Under the pieces are notes generated by a model, which was given only the letters and a program-made list of their open reading frames with translations, ran no database searches and was not told where the DNA came from. The position numbers and the translations under genes were made by a program. From Fibrobacter sp. UWB5 (GTDB lineage Bacteria > Fibrobacterota > Fibrobacteria > Fibrobacterales > Fibrobacteraceae), in assembly GCF_002210295.1 (NCBI RefSeq), contig NZ_MWQH01000003.1, positions 1 to 64,000 on the forward strand: a stretch of DNA of 64,000 bases, in the 5' to 3' direction. Shown here piece by piece: positions 43,899 to 53,529 of this stretch (its first letter is position 1; each line of letters begins with the position of its first letter).

Positions 43899-44672
43899 TT
43901 AATTATTCTTTTTTCTCTCGTCTTTCGTCTCTCGTTTAATCATATCGTGCACAACTCTTGTGCGGGCGATGTGGTCGTGGAGGGCGCGGCGCTTGGGGTC
44001 GATGAATACAATCAGGTAGCCAAGGCCGTAGAACATGAGCGTGCATTGCGTAATCAGGCTTGCAATAAAGCGAAGTGCGGCGCTCACCCAGCTCATGGGC
44101 TCACCGTGGGCGACTTCGACATGGATCTTCACGAGCATTTTGCCGGGAGTCGCCGACTTGATGGCTGTAAATGCGATAAAGTAAATGGCTTGCACGATGC
44201 CCCAGATAATCAGGAACAGGTGCGTGCCGGGAACGTCAATCACCTTGTTCAAAGCCTCTTCGGAGGTGGGATTGCTAATGTAGGCGTTCATGGCATCGCC
44301 AAGGACGTTCAAGTCTATTGCCTGAACGGCGCTCATGATCATCAGAATCAAGACGCCTGTTGCAGACAAAATAACGTTGTCGATAAAGTAGGCGATAGCG
44401 CGGACAAAGAATCCGGCGTAATGCTTGCCCTTGTTGTGTTCGGCGATGATAGCTTCGAGGGCAGCCTTGATCTGTTCTTCTTCGGAAAGCGGGACTTCCT
44501 TGGATTCTTCGGTATCTTTCCAGGCGACCCAGGCTTCCATGCCCGAATGCCACACTAAAGTTTCGTCTTTGATGACGCCATCTTTTACAAAGTCCCTGAT
44601 TTCGTCGATATTAAAGGGACCTTTGCGTCGTTCACCGTCTGTTACGGTTTCATCTATGTAGTACCAAATCAT
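43899..44672 (-). CDS. RDD-family membrane protein with N-terminal GYF-like domain
   Basis: 257 residues from the ATG at 44670-44672, chosen because it begins the GYF_2 motif MIWYYIDET; an upstream ATG at 44726 would overlap the divergent gene. Residues 1-55 form a GYF-type domain (WYYID...GPFNIDEIRDFVKDGVIKDETLVWHSGMEAWV). Membrane helices and the RDD core follow (about 95-240, with FFVRAIAYFIDNVILSATG and RRALHDHIARTRVV). The role of RDD proteins is mostly unknown. It is divergent from the RapA-like gene with 43 bases between the starts. Confidence 0.88.
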   Translation of the reverse strand: MIWYYIDETVTDGERRKGPFNIDEIRDFVKDGVIKDETLVWHSGMEAWVAWKDTEESKEVPLSEEEQIKAALEAIIAEHNKGKHYAGFFVRAIAYFIDNVILSATGVLILMIMSAVQAIDLNVLGDAMNAYISNPTSEEALNKVIDVPGTHLFLIIWGIVQAIYFIAFTAIKSATPGKMLVKIHVEVAHGEPMSWVSAALRFIASLITQCTLMFYGLGYLIVFIDPKRRALHDHIARTRVVHDMIKRETKDERKKNN

Positions 44673-44715
44673 GATGAGCCATAATTTAGAAAAAAAGCTA
44701 CATTTTGGAGGTATG

Positions 44716-47697
44716 ATGAATTTCAAGATTGGCCAACGCTATGTAAGTCAATCGGAACCTACTCTCGGGCTTGGTATAGTCACCGAGGTGCAAGACCGTA
44801 TTGTTAAGATTTCTTTCCCCGCTGTAAGTGATGTCCGTTGCTACCGTTCCATGGGTGCCCCTGTGGATCGCTTTGAACTTTCGGTGGGCGATACCGCCAA
44901 GAGCGAAAAGGGAATGTCTTTTACCGTGGAATCGGTGAAAGAGGTGGACGGCTTGTTGGTTTATACGGGCCGCGCCGGCAGACAGATGAAGGAATCTGAA
45001 CTGAGCGGCAAGATTTCGATTGCGCGTCCTGCGGACTTGTTCAAGGCCCTCATGGAAAATCGCGTGTCGAACAGTGTGCAGTTCGGTCGCCGCGAATCGG
45101 CCATGGAACTTTCTTGCAAGTGGATTTCTTCGCCGGTGCGTGGCATGATTGGCCCGCGTACCTCGATGATTCCGCACCAGTATTATTTGTGCCAGCGCGC
45201 CTGCGACAGTTCGACGCTCCCGCGCCTGATGCTCTCTGACGAAGTGGGCCTCGGTAAGACGATTGAAGCCGGCATGATTTGGCATGCGCTCAAGGCCCGC
45301 GGTCGCTTGACCCGTACTTTGATTATTGTGCCCGAAACGCTGAAGCACCAGTGGCTTGTGGAGATGAAACGCCGCTTTAACCACTTGTTCACGCTGGTGG
45401 ATGAAGGCTACATCAAGGGCCTGTTCGTGAACGACGACGATGACCGCCCGAATCCGTTCACGATTGCAAACGATATTATTTGCTCCATCGACTTCTTGAT
45501 CAAGCAACCCGCGTTGATCGAAGACTTGCTCAAGACGACTTGGGACATGGTGATTATCGACGAAGCGCATCACTTGGTTTGCGAAGACGGATTCACGAGC
45601 CACGAATATTTGTTGGCTAACGCCGTGATTCAGCGCTCGAAGGGCGTGCTCCTTTTGACGGGTACGCCGCTGCAGTTCCACCCGGAATCGCAGTTCAACC
45701 GTTTGAAGATGCTCGACCCCGTGCGCTTTGCGGACTACAACAGCTTTATCAAGGACCAGGATGCCTACCGCAAACTGGTGAACGAACTTTCGAAGTTGCC
45801 GACGGACCCTGGCCAGACCATGAGCTGGGACGACTTGAACGAATGTGTGCCGAAGAAATCGATTATCCGTCCGTGGCTTGAACAGGAAAGCGCAAAGAGC
45901 ATGCCTGCCGACGAATGGATCCGCCGCATTGTGGATGCCGTGGGTACAGGTTCGGTGGTGTTCCGCAATACCCGTAAGGGCGTGGGCGGATTCCCGAAGC
46001 GCGTGCTCGACGAAATCCCGCTGGAACCGAACAAGAATTACCGCGACATGGTGAACGTGGCTGCCGAAAACGATTTGGACATGTCCACCGACATTCAGGA
46101 AAACGGCCTGCTTTGCACGAGCTATTCCGATGCCTGGGCGCTCGACGAACGCTACGTGTGGCTTAAGGGATTCTTGAAGGAACATGCCAACGACAAGGTG
46201 CTCCTGATTTGTGAATCCATCCAGGTGGTTCAGGCTCTTGAAACGCTTTTGAACGAATACATGGGCGAGGGCGCCTTCTCGATGTTCCATGAGAACATGA
46301 CGATTATGGCCCGCGATAAGGCAGCTGCAAACTTCAGCAGAGAAAACGGCGCGAACTTGTTGATTGCATCTGAAATCGGTTCCGAAGGCCGCAACTTCCA
46401 GTTTGCCCACCATTTGATTCTGTTTGACTTGCCCCTCGATGCCGCCTTGGTGGAACAGCGTATTGGCCGCTTGGACCGTATCGGTCAGACCGAAAACATC
46501 ATTATTCACGTGCCGTATGTGAAGGGCTCCGGTCAGGAAGTCATGTTCCGCTGGTACCACAACGGCTTGAACGCCTTCGGTACTCCGATGATGAGCGGTG
46601 GCGAACTGTTCCTCAAGTACACCGACGAACTGATTGCCGCTTTGGCCGAACCGCAGGCATTGCTCCAGAACTTTGTGGATACGGTGATTCCGCAGGTCAA
46701 GAAAGACTGCGACACCATGCGCAAGAATATTGAAAAGGGCCGCGACCGCTTGCTGGAATTCAACTCCCGCAATCCGGCGAAGGCTAAAGAAATTACCGAT
46801 GCCATCTTGAAGATTGACGCTGACAAGGATTTGGAAACGCTGGTGTTCTCGTCGCTGATGGACCGCGGTCTTGAAATCGAAAAGAGCAAGATTAAGGGCT
46901 GCTACATCATTAGCATGGGTACGCAGGTGGAATCGGGTTCGATTCCTGGCATGCCCGAAAGCGTTGGCATGGCTGGCGCCGGTGGCGGTGGCCGCGTGAC
47001 GCAGGCCGTGGGTAATTTTGAAGAAAGCTCGGGCGGTGGCGACGAAGATGCTCGCTTCTGCGATACGTCTAGCTTGACTGTGACCTTTGACCGCAACGTG
47101 GCCATGGTGCACGACGAAGTGGACTTTGTGAGCTTGGAACACCCGCTTTCGCAGGGCGTGATTGACTTTGAAACCTCACTGGACAACGGTGCTGTGGCTT
47201 GCAACATCTGGCAGAATTCCGGAATGCGCGGCCTTGTGATGCAGTACAACTTTGCGGTGGACTTCTCGGTCTCCGAAGAATGGGGCGTGTCTGACCTTGC
47301 GGGCCCGCGCTACATTAGCGTGCTTGTGAACCCGACAGGTGAAGACTTGACCGAAAAGGTTCCGGAACTGAAAGCCGCAAGCTTCAAGGATGTGCCTGTT
47401 CCGCAGGGCAATGCCGCTGTGAACATGACGCTCAAGTATTTCGGTAAAGAAGGCCTCGCCATCGCTCGCCGCATTGTGTCTGCCAAGGCGAAGGAAATTG
47501 CTGAAGTGGCCGCTGCCGCAGTCGAAGCCCGCGCCGAGCAGGAATACCAGCGTATGAACCATTTGCTTAGCATGCGTGGCAAGGCGGGTAACAACACCCA
47601 GCTGCAACAGCTCCGCAAGAATGCCCAGGAATGGAAAAAAGTAATTTCGAACCCGCAACTCCGCCTCGATGCAATCAGGCTTTTGGTGTGTAGGTAA
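44716..47697 (+). CDS. rapA: RapA-like SNF2-family helicase (RNA polymerase recycling type)
   Basis: 993 residues (E. coli RapA 968). The start is ATG 44716, 4 bases after GGAGG; an ATG at 44671 would overlap the RDD start. An N-terminal Tudor-like region (about 1-90) is followed by the SNF2 ATPase with Walker A DEVGLGKTIEAGM (about 180) and DEAHH (about 280). The helicase C lobe ends in QRIGRLDRIGQTENI (about 590-605). A RapA-type C-terminal region (about 720-993) follows. RapA releases stalled RNA polymerase. It is followed 3 bases later by proB. Confidence 0.87.
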   Translation: MNFKIGQRYVSQSEPTLGLGIVTEVQDRIVKISFPAVSDVRCYRSMGAPVDRFELSVGDTAKSEKGMSFTVESVKEVDGLLVYTGRAGRQMKESELSGKISIARPADLFKALMENRVSNSVQFGRRESAMELSCKWISSPVRGMIGPRTSMIPHQYYLCQRACDSSTLPRLMLSDEVGLGKTIEAGMIWHALKARGRLTRTLIIVPETLKHQWLVEMKRRFNHLFTLVDEGYIKGLFVNDDDDRPNPFTIANDIICSIDFLIKQPALIEDLLKTTWDMVIIDEAHHLVCEDGFTSHEYLLANAVIQRSKGVLLLTGTPLQFHPESQFNRLKMLDPVRFADYNSFIKDQDAYRKLVNELSKLPTDPGQTMSWDDLNECVPKKSIIRPWLEQESAKSMPADEWIRRIVDAVGTGSVVFRNTRKGVGGFPKRVLDEIPLEPNKNYRDMVNVAAENDLDMSTDIQENGLLCTSYSDAWALDERYVWLKGFLKEHANDKVLLICESIQVVQALETLLNEYMGEGAFSMFHENMTIMARDKAAANFSRENGANLLIASEIGSEGRNFQFAHHLILFDLPLDAALVEQRIGRLDRIGQTENIIIHVPYVKGSGQEVMFRWYHNGLNAFGTPMMSGGELFLKYTDELIAALAEPQALLQNFVDTVIPQVKKDCDTMRKNIEKGRDRLLEFNSRNPAKAKEITDAILKIDADKDLETLVFSSLMDRGLEIEKSKIKGCYIISMGTQVESGSIPGMPESVGMAGAGGGGRVTQAVGNFEESSGGGDEDARFCDTSSLTVTFDRNVAMVHDEVDFVSLEHPLSQGVIDFETSLDNGAVACNIWQNSGMRGLVMQYNFAVDFSVSEEWGVSDLAGPRYISVLVNPTGEDLTEKVPELKAASFKDVPVPQGNAAVNMTLKYFGKEGLAIARRIVSAKAKEIAEVAAAAVEARAEQEYQRMNHLLSMRGKAGNNTQLQQLRKNAQEWKKVISNPQLRLDAIRLLVCR

Positions 47698-47700
47698 TCT

Positions 47701-48840
47701 ATGAGTGAATTAAGAAAGAATATTCTCGATGAATCCCGTCGCATTGTCGTAAAGATCGGGTCCCGTATTTTGGTCGACTCCGAAAGGGGCGGCGTTCGCA
47801 CCCGTTATATCCAGAAACTCGCCGATTCCGTCGCTCGCCTCATGGAAGCGGGCAAGGAAGTTGTGATTGTCACAAGTGGTGCCGTGGGAACAGGCATGAG
47901 CCAGCTCGGTTACAAGGAAAAGCCGACGGTGCTTGCCGAAAAGCAGGCCTGCGCTGCCGTGGGCCAGATTGACTTGATGTACGCCTACCGCGAAATGTTC
48001 CGCTGGATGCAACTTTCTGTGGGTCAGATTCTTTTGTCTGCCGAAGACTTCCGCGACCGCAACCGCTACAAGAATTTGCAGAACACCATCAAGGCGATGC
48101 TTGCCCGTAAGATTGTCCCGATTATCAACGAAAACGACTCTCTCGCCGTCGCTGAAATCAAGGTGGGCGATAACGACAAGCTTTCGAGCGACGTGGCACT
48201 CTTCCTTGATGCGGACTTGCTTTTGATTTTCACGGACGAAGATGGACTCTTCGATGACAATCCGAAGAAGAACCCGAACGCCCGTTTGCTCCGTTTTGTG
48301 CCGGAAATTACGCCTGCTGTATTGGCCCTTGCGGGTAAGCCCGGTGAAACGGGCTCCGCCGTGAGTACCGGCGGTATGCGCAGCAAGCTGGAAGCCATCC
48401 GTAACGTGACCAAGAGCGGTTGCAATGCGTTCCTCGCCAGTGGCATGAAGGTGTTGCCGCACCAAGTGATTTTTGAAAATGCCGAAGGCACGCTCTTTGT
48501 GGGCTCCAAGAAAAAGCTCAATAGCCGTCAGCGCTGGCTCAGCTTCGTGACGACTCCGCGCGGTGCCGTGGTGGTTGACGAAGGTGGCGTGAAGGCTTTG
48601 CGCGAAAAACATTCTAGCTTGCTCCCCGTGGGCGTGTGCGCCGTTAAGAAACACTTTGACAAGGGCGACTTGATTGAAGTCTTGAGCCCGTCGGGTGATG
48701 CGGTCGCGCGCGGCGTGGCCGGCTTTGACAGCGAAACACTCAAGCTCGTGTTGCGCAAGAAAACTGCTCAGGTTCATGAGATTCTGGGCAAGGATGTTCC
48801 CGACGAACTGATTCATAAGAACGACTTGGTCGTGTTCTAG
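47701..48840 (+). CDS. proB: Glutamate 5-kinase
   Basis: 379 residues (E. coli 367). An amino-acid kinase domain (about 10-265: RRIVVKIGSRILVD, VTSGAVGTGM, NENDSLAV, GTGGMRSKLEA-like STGGMRSKLEAIR) is followed by a C-terminal PUA domain (about 285-370). It is the first step of proline synthesis, phosphorylating glutamate. It lies 3 bases after rapA. proA is not in the window. Confidence 0.96.
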   Translation: MSELRKNILDESRRIVVKIGSRILVDSERGGVRTRYIQKLADSVARLMEAGKEVVIVTSGAVGTGMSQLGYKEKPTVLAEKQACAAVGQIDLMYAYREMFRWMQLSVGQILLSAEDFRDRNRYKNLQNTIKAMLARKIVPIINENDSLAVAEIKVGDNDKLSSDVALFLDADLLLIFTDEDGLFDDNPKKNPNARLLRFVPEITPAVLALAGKPGETGSAVSTGGMRSKLEAIRNVTKSGCNAFLASGMKVLPHQVIFENAEGTLFVGSKKKLNSRQRWLSFVTTPRGAVVVDEGGVKALREKHSSLLPVGVCAVKKHFDKGDLIEVLSPSGDAVARGVAGFDSETLKLVLRKKTAQVHEILGKDVPDELIHKNDLVVF

Positions 48841-48902
48841 CTTAGAATGTCATCCCGGCCCCCGAGCCGGGATCTATTGGTAGATCTTGAACTGAAAATT
48901 TG

Positions 48903-48910
48903 TATCTTGG
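48903..48910 (+). promoter_or_regulatory. TATCTTGG box upstream of scpB
   Basis: A variant of the TATCTTTG box, ending 7 bases before the scpB ATG, with no Shine-Dalgarno sequence. Confidence 0.3.
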
Positions 48911-48917
48911 TAAGCGT

Positions 48918-49625
48918 ATGGAAGAAAATCAGAATTTGGACGATTTGGCCGAAGAATCGGCGGAACTCCCGAAAGTCGAGAGCCAAGAGGATTTGGCCCG
49001 CATTATCCAGGCGCTCGTGTTTGCGTCTCCTGACATTGTGACGCTTAAAAAGCTGCGCGAAATTCTGGGTGATTTTTTGGATGCGCGCTTGGTGTCCGAT
49101 GCGCTGATTGCGGCGAACGATTCGCTGAACAAGATTAATTCCCCGTTCGAAATCGTGGAACAGGCGGGCGGTTACCGCTTTAGAACGCGAGCCAAGTACT
49201 ACCCGTGGGTGCGCAAGCTGTTCCCCGAAGCAAACGCCCGTAGGCTCAGTCAGGCGGCGCTTGAAACTTTGGCGGTGATTGCTTACCAGCAGCCGATAAC
49301 CAAGGCGGCGATTGAACAGGTGCGTGGCGTGTCGTCGGTGGATGGCCCGATTCGTAACTTGCTCGACAAGGGCTTTATTGCATTGGGTAGTCGTGCCGAT
49401 ACGGTGGGAAACCCCTATACCTACGTGACCACGCAGGAATTCATGAAGTATTTTGGCATCAACCGCATCCCGGAAGACTTGCCGAGACTCCGCGAATTCA
49501 GTGAACTTCTGGAAGCGGGCGCCTTGGTGCCGCAGTATGCGAAACCCGAATCGGTGAGCCCCGAAGAACCGGTGCAGCCCGAAGAAAATCCGGACCAGGT
49601 TGAATTGTCGATGGGAGATGCCTAA
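48918..49625 (+). CDS. scpB: Segregation and condensation protein B
   Basis: 235 residues from ATG 48918 (MEENQNLDDL). The winged-helix pair is visible: LARIIQALVFASPDIVT and LSQAALETLAVIAYQQPITKAAIEQVRGVSS with the conserved GPIRNLL and GNPYTYVTTQEFM. ScpB is a SMC-condensin (kleisin partner) subunit for chromosome segregation. The usual partner scpA is not next to it. The stop overlaps the mutS ATG (TAATG at 49623-49627). Confidence 0.95.
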   Translation: MEENQNLDDLAEESAELPKVESQEDLARIIQALVFASPDIVTLKKLREILGDFLDARLVSDALIAANDSLNKINSPFEIVEQAGGYRFRTRAKYYPWVRKLFPEANARRLSQAALETLAVIAYQQPITKAAIEQVRGVSSVDGPIRNLLDKGFIALGSRADTVGNPYTYVTTQEFMKYFGINRIPEDLPRLREFSELLEAGALVPQYAKPESVSPEEPVQPEENPDQVELSMGDA

Positions 49626-52237
49626 TGGCTGTAACCCCGTTAATGCAGCAGTATTACGAGATCAAGAAACAGAATCCCGGCTGCATCTTGTTTTTTAGAA
49701 TGGGCGACTTCTTCGAACTTTTCGAAGACGATGCCGTGGTTGCCTCGAAGATTTTAGGACTCACGCTCACGAGCCGCAACAACGGCGCCTCGGGAGCAAC
49801 GCCCTTGTGCGGGTTCCCGCACCATGCAGCAGACCGTTACGTGCCCAAGATGGTGGCGGCGGGCTACCGCATTGCCATTTGCGAACAGGTAGAAGACCCG
49901 AAGCTTGCAAAGGGAATCGTCAAGCGCGACATTGTAGAAATCATCAGTGCCGGCACTGCGATGGACGAATCGAACCTGAATGCGAAAGAGGCGAATTACC
50001 TTTGCGCGTTTATTCCCGAAAAGGATTCGGTTTCGTTTGCGATTGCCGACGTGACGACGGGCTACTTGGCCGCTTGCAAGAGTTCGGTGCAGGCTTTTGA
50101 ATGTGAATTCTGCCGCCGTATGCCCAAGGAAGTCGTGGTGCCCGAAGGAACTTCGATTCCAAGCGGTGTGATGGACTTGATTCGTTCCGAAAACATTCTG
50201 GTGACGGAACTTCCGGCATTCCTGTTCGGCGAAGATTCCGCGAAGGATGTGCTGTTTACGCACTTTAAGGTCGAGGCTTTGGACGGTCTCGGTCTGGACG
50301 GGCGAGTGGTCGAAACCCAGGTGACGGGAGTGCTTCTCCAGTACCTGATGGACCAGAAGAAGTCCGAACTTTCGCATTTTACGACGCTCGAGATTCTGAA
50401 TCTCGACGACTACATGACGCTCGATCCGAGTACGCTGCGTAACTTGGAACTGGTGCGCCCGCTGAATGCTGACGACATTAGCAGTACGCTTTGCTACGTG
50501 CTCGACTTTACGGTGACTGCCATGGGCGGGCGCAATCTGAAGGAGTGGGTGAGCCACCCGCTGATTTCGGTGGACCGCATTAAGGAACGTGAAGACGCAG
50601 TCGAGGAACTCGTCAATAATCCGGTCGCTCTCGATGAGCTTAAGGAATCGCTGACTTCGATTCTCGATATGGAACGCCTGATGGGCCGTGTGGGGTCCGG
50701 ACGCGCGAATGCCCGCGACTTGGCGGGCATGGGCCGTTCGCTTTCGCAGGCCTCCAAGGTGGCCGATGTGCTTGAAGGATTGAACTCGCCGATTTTTGAA
50801 CCGATGCGAGCGGCCCTCATTGCCGCCCGAGGCCGTGGCGAAGAACTCCTCTCGCAGTTTAACGATGACTTGCCGCTGACCGTTCGCGAGGGCGGCATGA
50901 TTCGCGCGGGTGCAAACGCGGAACTCGATGCCATGAACGAAGACATCAAGGAACGCCGCGAATGGATTGCCTCCTTGGAAGTCCGTGAACGTGAACGCCT
51001 CGGCATCCCGAGCCTTAAGGTCGGCTACAACCGTGTCTTCGGTTACTATATCGAAATTACCAAGGCGCAGATGGCGAAGGCGACTGCCCCGATTCCTGAC
51101 GAATACATTCGCAAGCAGACGACGGTGAACGGCGAACGCTATATTACGCCCGAGATGAAGGAATGCGAATCCATCATTAGCAACGCCGAAGTCAACATTC
51201 ATGCGCTGGAATACAAGATTTTCTGCGAACTCCGCGAACGCGTAAACAGCTGGCGTGCCGAACTCCAGGAAATCGCGAATGCGATTGCCCATGTAGATAC
51301 GCTTTATAGCTTTGCCCGCGCCGCTCGCAAGTACAATTACGTTTGCCCCGAAGTCTTCGAAGGCTCGGGTATCGAAATCAAGGGCGGTTTCCATCCGGTG
51401 ATTGTCGCGGTCAATTCGGACCTTGACTTTATCCCGAACGATGTGAACCTTTCGCCCGAAGCCACGCGCCTCATGCTCATTACGGGCCCTAACATGGCCG
51501 GTAAATCGACTTACCTGCGCCAGACGGGACTCATTGTGCTCATGGCGCAAATCGGCTGCTTCGTGCCGGCAGAAAGTGCCCGCATCGGCGTGGTGGACCG
51601 CATCTTTACGCGCGTGGGTGCAAGCGACCGCTTGAGCCGTGGTCTTTCGACGTTCATGGTCGAAATGATTGAAACCGCGAACATCTTGCGCAATGCAACT
51701 TCGCACAGCTTGGTGCTCCTCGACGAAATCGGTCGCGGAACCAGTACCTTTGACGGCCTCTCGATTGCGTGGGCGATTGTGGAAACTCTGCATGATGAAC
51801 CGGCCCGTGCCGCCATCACGCTGTTTGCAACGCACTACCACGAACTTACTGGCCTTGTGGAAAGCCTTGAACACGCCGGAAACTTCCAGGTGGGTGTCCA
51901 GGAAAAGGGCGACAAGCTCATCTTCTTGCACAAGATTCTTGAAGGTGCTTGCGACTCCAGCTACGGTATTCACGTGGCCGAAATGGCGGGCCTTCCGAAC
52001 AATGTGCTGCGTCGTGCCCGCAAGATTCTTTTGCGCCTCGAAAAGCAGAAGATTGACCCGAGTGATGGTGCTACCCACAAGAAGCTCATGGAAAAGCCGC
52101 AGGTCGATTTGTTCGCCCCTCCCGACGAATCTACGCAGCTCCTTAAGGAAGAAATCCGCCGCTTAAAACCCGAAGAAATGACTCCGATGCAGGCGCTCCA
52201 ATGCCTGATGGACTTGAAGGAACATTACGGGAAATGA
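49625..52237 (+). CDS. mutS: DNA mismatch repair protein MutS
   Basis: 870 residues. The N-terminal mismatch-binding motif is F-F-E in RMGDFFELFEDD (E. coli F-Y-E; the Phe and Glu are kept). A clamp and lever region follows, then the ABC ATPase with Walker A GPNMAGKST (about 620), Walker B LVLLDEIGRGT, and ATHYHELTG. It binds mismatches and starts repair with MutL. It is coupled to scpB upstream (TAATG) and to the HD gene downstream (ATGA at 52234-52237). Confidence 0.97.
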   Translation: MAVTPLMQQYYEIKKQNPGCILFFRMGDFFELFEDDAVVASKILGLTLTSRNNGASGATPLCGFPHHAADRYVPKMVAAGYRIAICEQVEDPKLAKGIVKRDIVEIISAGTAMDESNLNAKEANYLCAFIPEKDSVSFAIADVTTGYLAACKSSVQAFECEFCRRMPKEVVVPEGTSIPSGVMDLIRSENILVTELPAFLFGEDSAKDVLFTHFKVEALDGLGLDGRVVETQVTGVLLQYLMDQKKSELSHFTTLEILNLDDYMTLDPSTLRNLELVRPLNADDISSTLCYVLDFTVTAMGGRNLKEWVSHPLISVDRIKEREDAVEELVNNPVALDELKESLTSILDMERLMGRVGSGRANARDLAGMGRSLSQASKVADVLEGLNSPIFEPMRAALIAARGRGEELLSQFNDDLPLTVREGGMIRAGANAELDAMNEDIKERREWIASLEVRERERLGIPSLKVGYNRVFGYYIEITKAQMAKATAPIPDEYIRKQTTVNGERYITPEMKECESIISNAEVNIHALEYKIFCELRERVNSWRAELQEIANAIAHVDTLYSFARAARKYNYVCPEVFEGSGIEIKGGFHPVIVAVNSDLDFIPNDVNLSPEATRLMLITGPNMAGKSTYLRQTGLIVLMAQIGCFVPAESARIGVVDRIFTRVGASDRLSRGLSTFMVEMIETANILRNATSHSLVLLDEIGRGTSTFDGLSIAWAIVETLHDEPARAAITLFATHYHELTGLVESLEHAGNFQVGVQEKGDKLIFLHKILEGACDSSYGIHVAEMAGLPNNVLRRARKILLRLEKQKIDPSDGATHKKLMEKPQVDLFAPPDESTQLLKEEIRRLKPEEMTPMQALQCLMDLKEHYGK

Positions 52238-52737
52238 TCGATTTTGCCGCCTTACAAGAGTTTGTCTATAGCAATCGAATCGTAGATTCAACGATTCATG
52301 GACTTTCTCATTGGCGGCAGGTGGAATTCAATGGCTTGCTCCTTGCGCCTATTACAGGTGCCGACGTGACAGTCGTGCGACTGTTCGCACTCTTTCACGA
52401 CTGCAAGCGCGAAGATGACGGCTACGATGGCGAACACGGCGAGCGCGGAGCGGCCTTTGCCAAGGAATGCTTCGAAAAGGGCCTTCTCGAAATCACGCAG
52501 GAACAGTTCGACCAACTTTATCACGCCTGCTTTTACCACACCAAGGAACATCAGACTGATGATCCGACCATCAACACCTGCTACGACGCTGACCGCCTAG
52601 ACCTCGGCCGCGTAGGCTTCGAGCTCAATCCAAAAAAAATGGCGACGATGCCGGGTGCAAGAATCGCCCACAAGTCCTTGCAGGCGAAAGTCAATGTTTA
52701 CGAAATGCGTGAATGGCTAAAGACTATCGAAGTCTGA
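52234..52737 (+). CDS. HD-domain phosphohydrolase-like protein
   Basis: 167 residues from ATG 52234, which overlaps the mutS TGA. It has an intact HD signature: HGLSHWRQV (His22, His26), FHDCKRE (His55-Asp56), EHGERGA (His68), and CYDADRLDLGRVG (Asp118, Asp120). This is typical of small stand-alone HD metal phosphohydrolases, but the substrate is unknown. It probably forms the last gene of the scpB-mutS unit. Confidence 0.85.
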   Translation: MIDFAALQEFVYSNRIVDSTIHGLSHWRQVEFNGLLLAPITGADVTVVRLFALFHDCKREDDGYDGEHGERGAAFAKECFEKGLLEITQEQFDQLYHACFYHTKEHQTDDPTINTCYDADRLDLGRVGFELNPKKMATMPGARIAHKSLQAKVNVYEMREWLKTIEV

Positions 52738-52810
52738 CTTTTTTATAGAAAGTTTGTGTAAAATTTTATAAATTTGTATAAAATTTTACTTTTCAAGGAA
52801 AGGAGAAAAA

Positions 52811-53515
52811 ATGAAAAGTCCCCTTTGGGCGGCAGCCCTATTTTTTGCCGTTATAATGGCGGTTTCTGCCTATGCCGGTTCGGCTCGAATACTTCGGGTG
52901 ACCATGAATGATGGTTCGACCAAGCAGTTCTTGGTAAACTACATCTCTAAGATTACGTTTACGGCGACGGACCAGGATATTAGCAGCTCTAGTGCGATTG
53001 TGGAATCTAGTTCTAGCGTGGCGTCTAGCTCCAGCACGATCAAGGAATCCAGCTCTAGCGTGGCGTCCAGTTCCAGCGCGACCGAGAAATCCAGTTCTAG
53101 CGTGGCGTCTAGCTCCAGCGCGACCGAGAAATCCAGTTCTAGCGTGGCGTCTAGCTCCAGCGCGACCAAGACATCCAGCTCTAGCGTGGCATCTAGCTCC
53201 AGTGTAACAGTGGAATCCAGTTCCAGCGAAGAGGAACATTCAACAGGTATTGTTACTGCCGATTTCAAATCGAACGTGATTTGGGATGCCCGTCAGCAGA
53301 CCCTTCTCCTGTATTCTGAAAGAGAGGCGAATGCTCGCGTGACCATTTTCGACATTCATGGAATTCGTCTTGGACGTCTGAATTTTGCGGTCGTTAGCGG
53401 ATTCAACGGGTTCTCTTTGTCGAACATGAATCTTGCAAACGGAAAGTATGTGTTGCATGTTGACTTGGGTGGCAAACGTTCTCAAAATGTCATCGCTATC
53501 GGTAGCGCAAAGTAA
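52811..53515 (+). CDS. Secreted protein with 14-residue serine-rich tandem repeats and T9SS-like C-terminal domain
   Basis: 234 residues. The signal peptide is cleaved near AYAG (about 22). A short beta domain (about 27-55: RVTMNDGSTKQFLVNYISKITF) is of a type common in Bacteroidetes/Fibrobacter surface proteins. Residues 66-135 are five copies of SSSSVASSSS plus four variable residues. The last 75 residues (LYSEREANARVTIFDIHGI and NGKYVLHVDLGGKRSQNV) resemble type IX secretion sorting domains. It may be exported and fixed to the surface. The next gene (53530) is 14 bases downstream, likely co-transcribed. The start has AGGAG. Confidence 0.8.
   Translation: MKSPLWAAALFFAVIMAVSAYAGSARILRVTMNDGSTKQFLVNYISKITFTATDQDISSSSAIVESSSSVASSSSTIKESSSSVASSSSATEKSSSSVASSSSATEKSSSSVASSSSATKTSSSSVASSSSVTVESSSSEEEHSTGIVTADFKSNVIWDARQQTLLLYSEREANARVTIFDIHGIRLGRLNFAVVSGFNGFSLSNMNLANGKYVLHVDLGGKRSQNVIAIGSAK
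53006..53215 (+). repeat. Five in-frame 42-bp tandem repeats
   Basis: Within the 52811 gene, five 42-base units each encode SSSSVASSSS plus four residues (TIKE, ATEK, ATEK, ATKT, VTVE). The second and third units are nearly identical at DNA level (GTGGCGTCTAGCTCCAGCGC blocks). Such arrays can change copy number by recombination or slippage. Confidence 0.8.
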
Positions 53516-53529
53516 GGAGGATTGTTAAA

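Noticed and set aside
53006-53215. Regular direct repeats that could look like a CRISPR array
   Set aside because: The repeats are contiguous, in frame, without spacers, and encode serine-rich protein. No cas gene is nearby.
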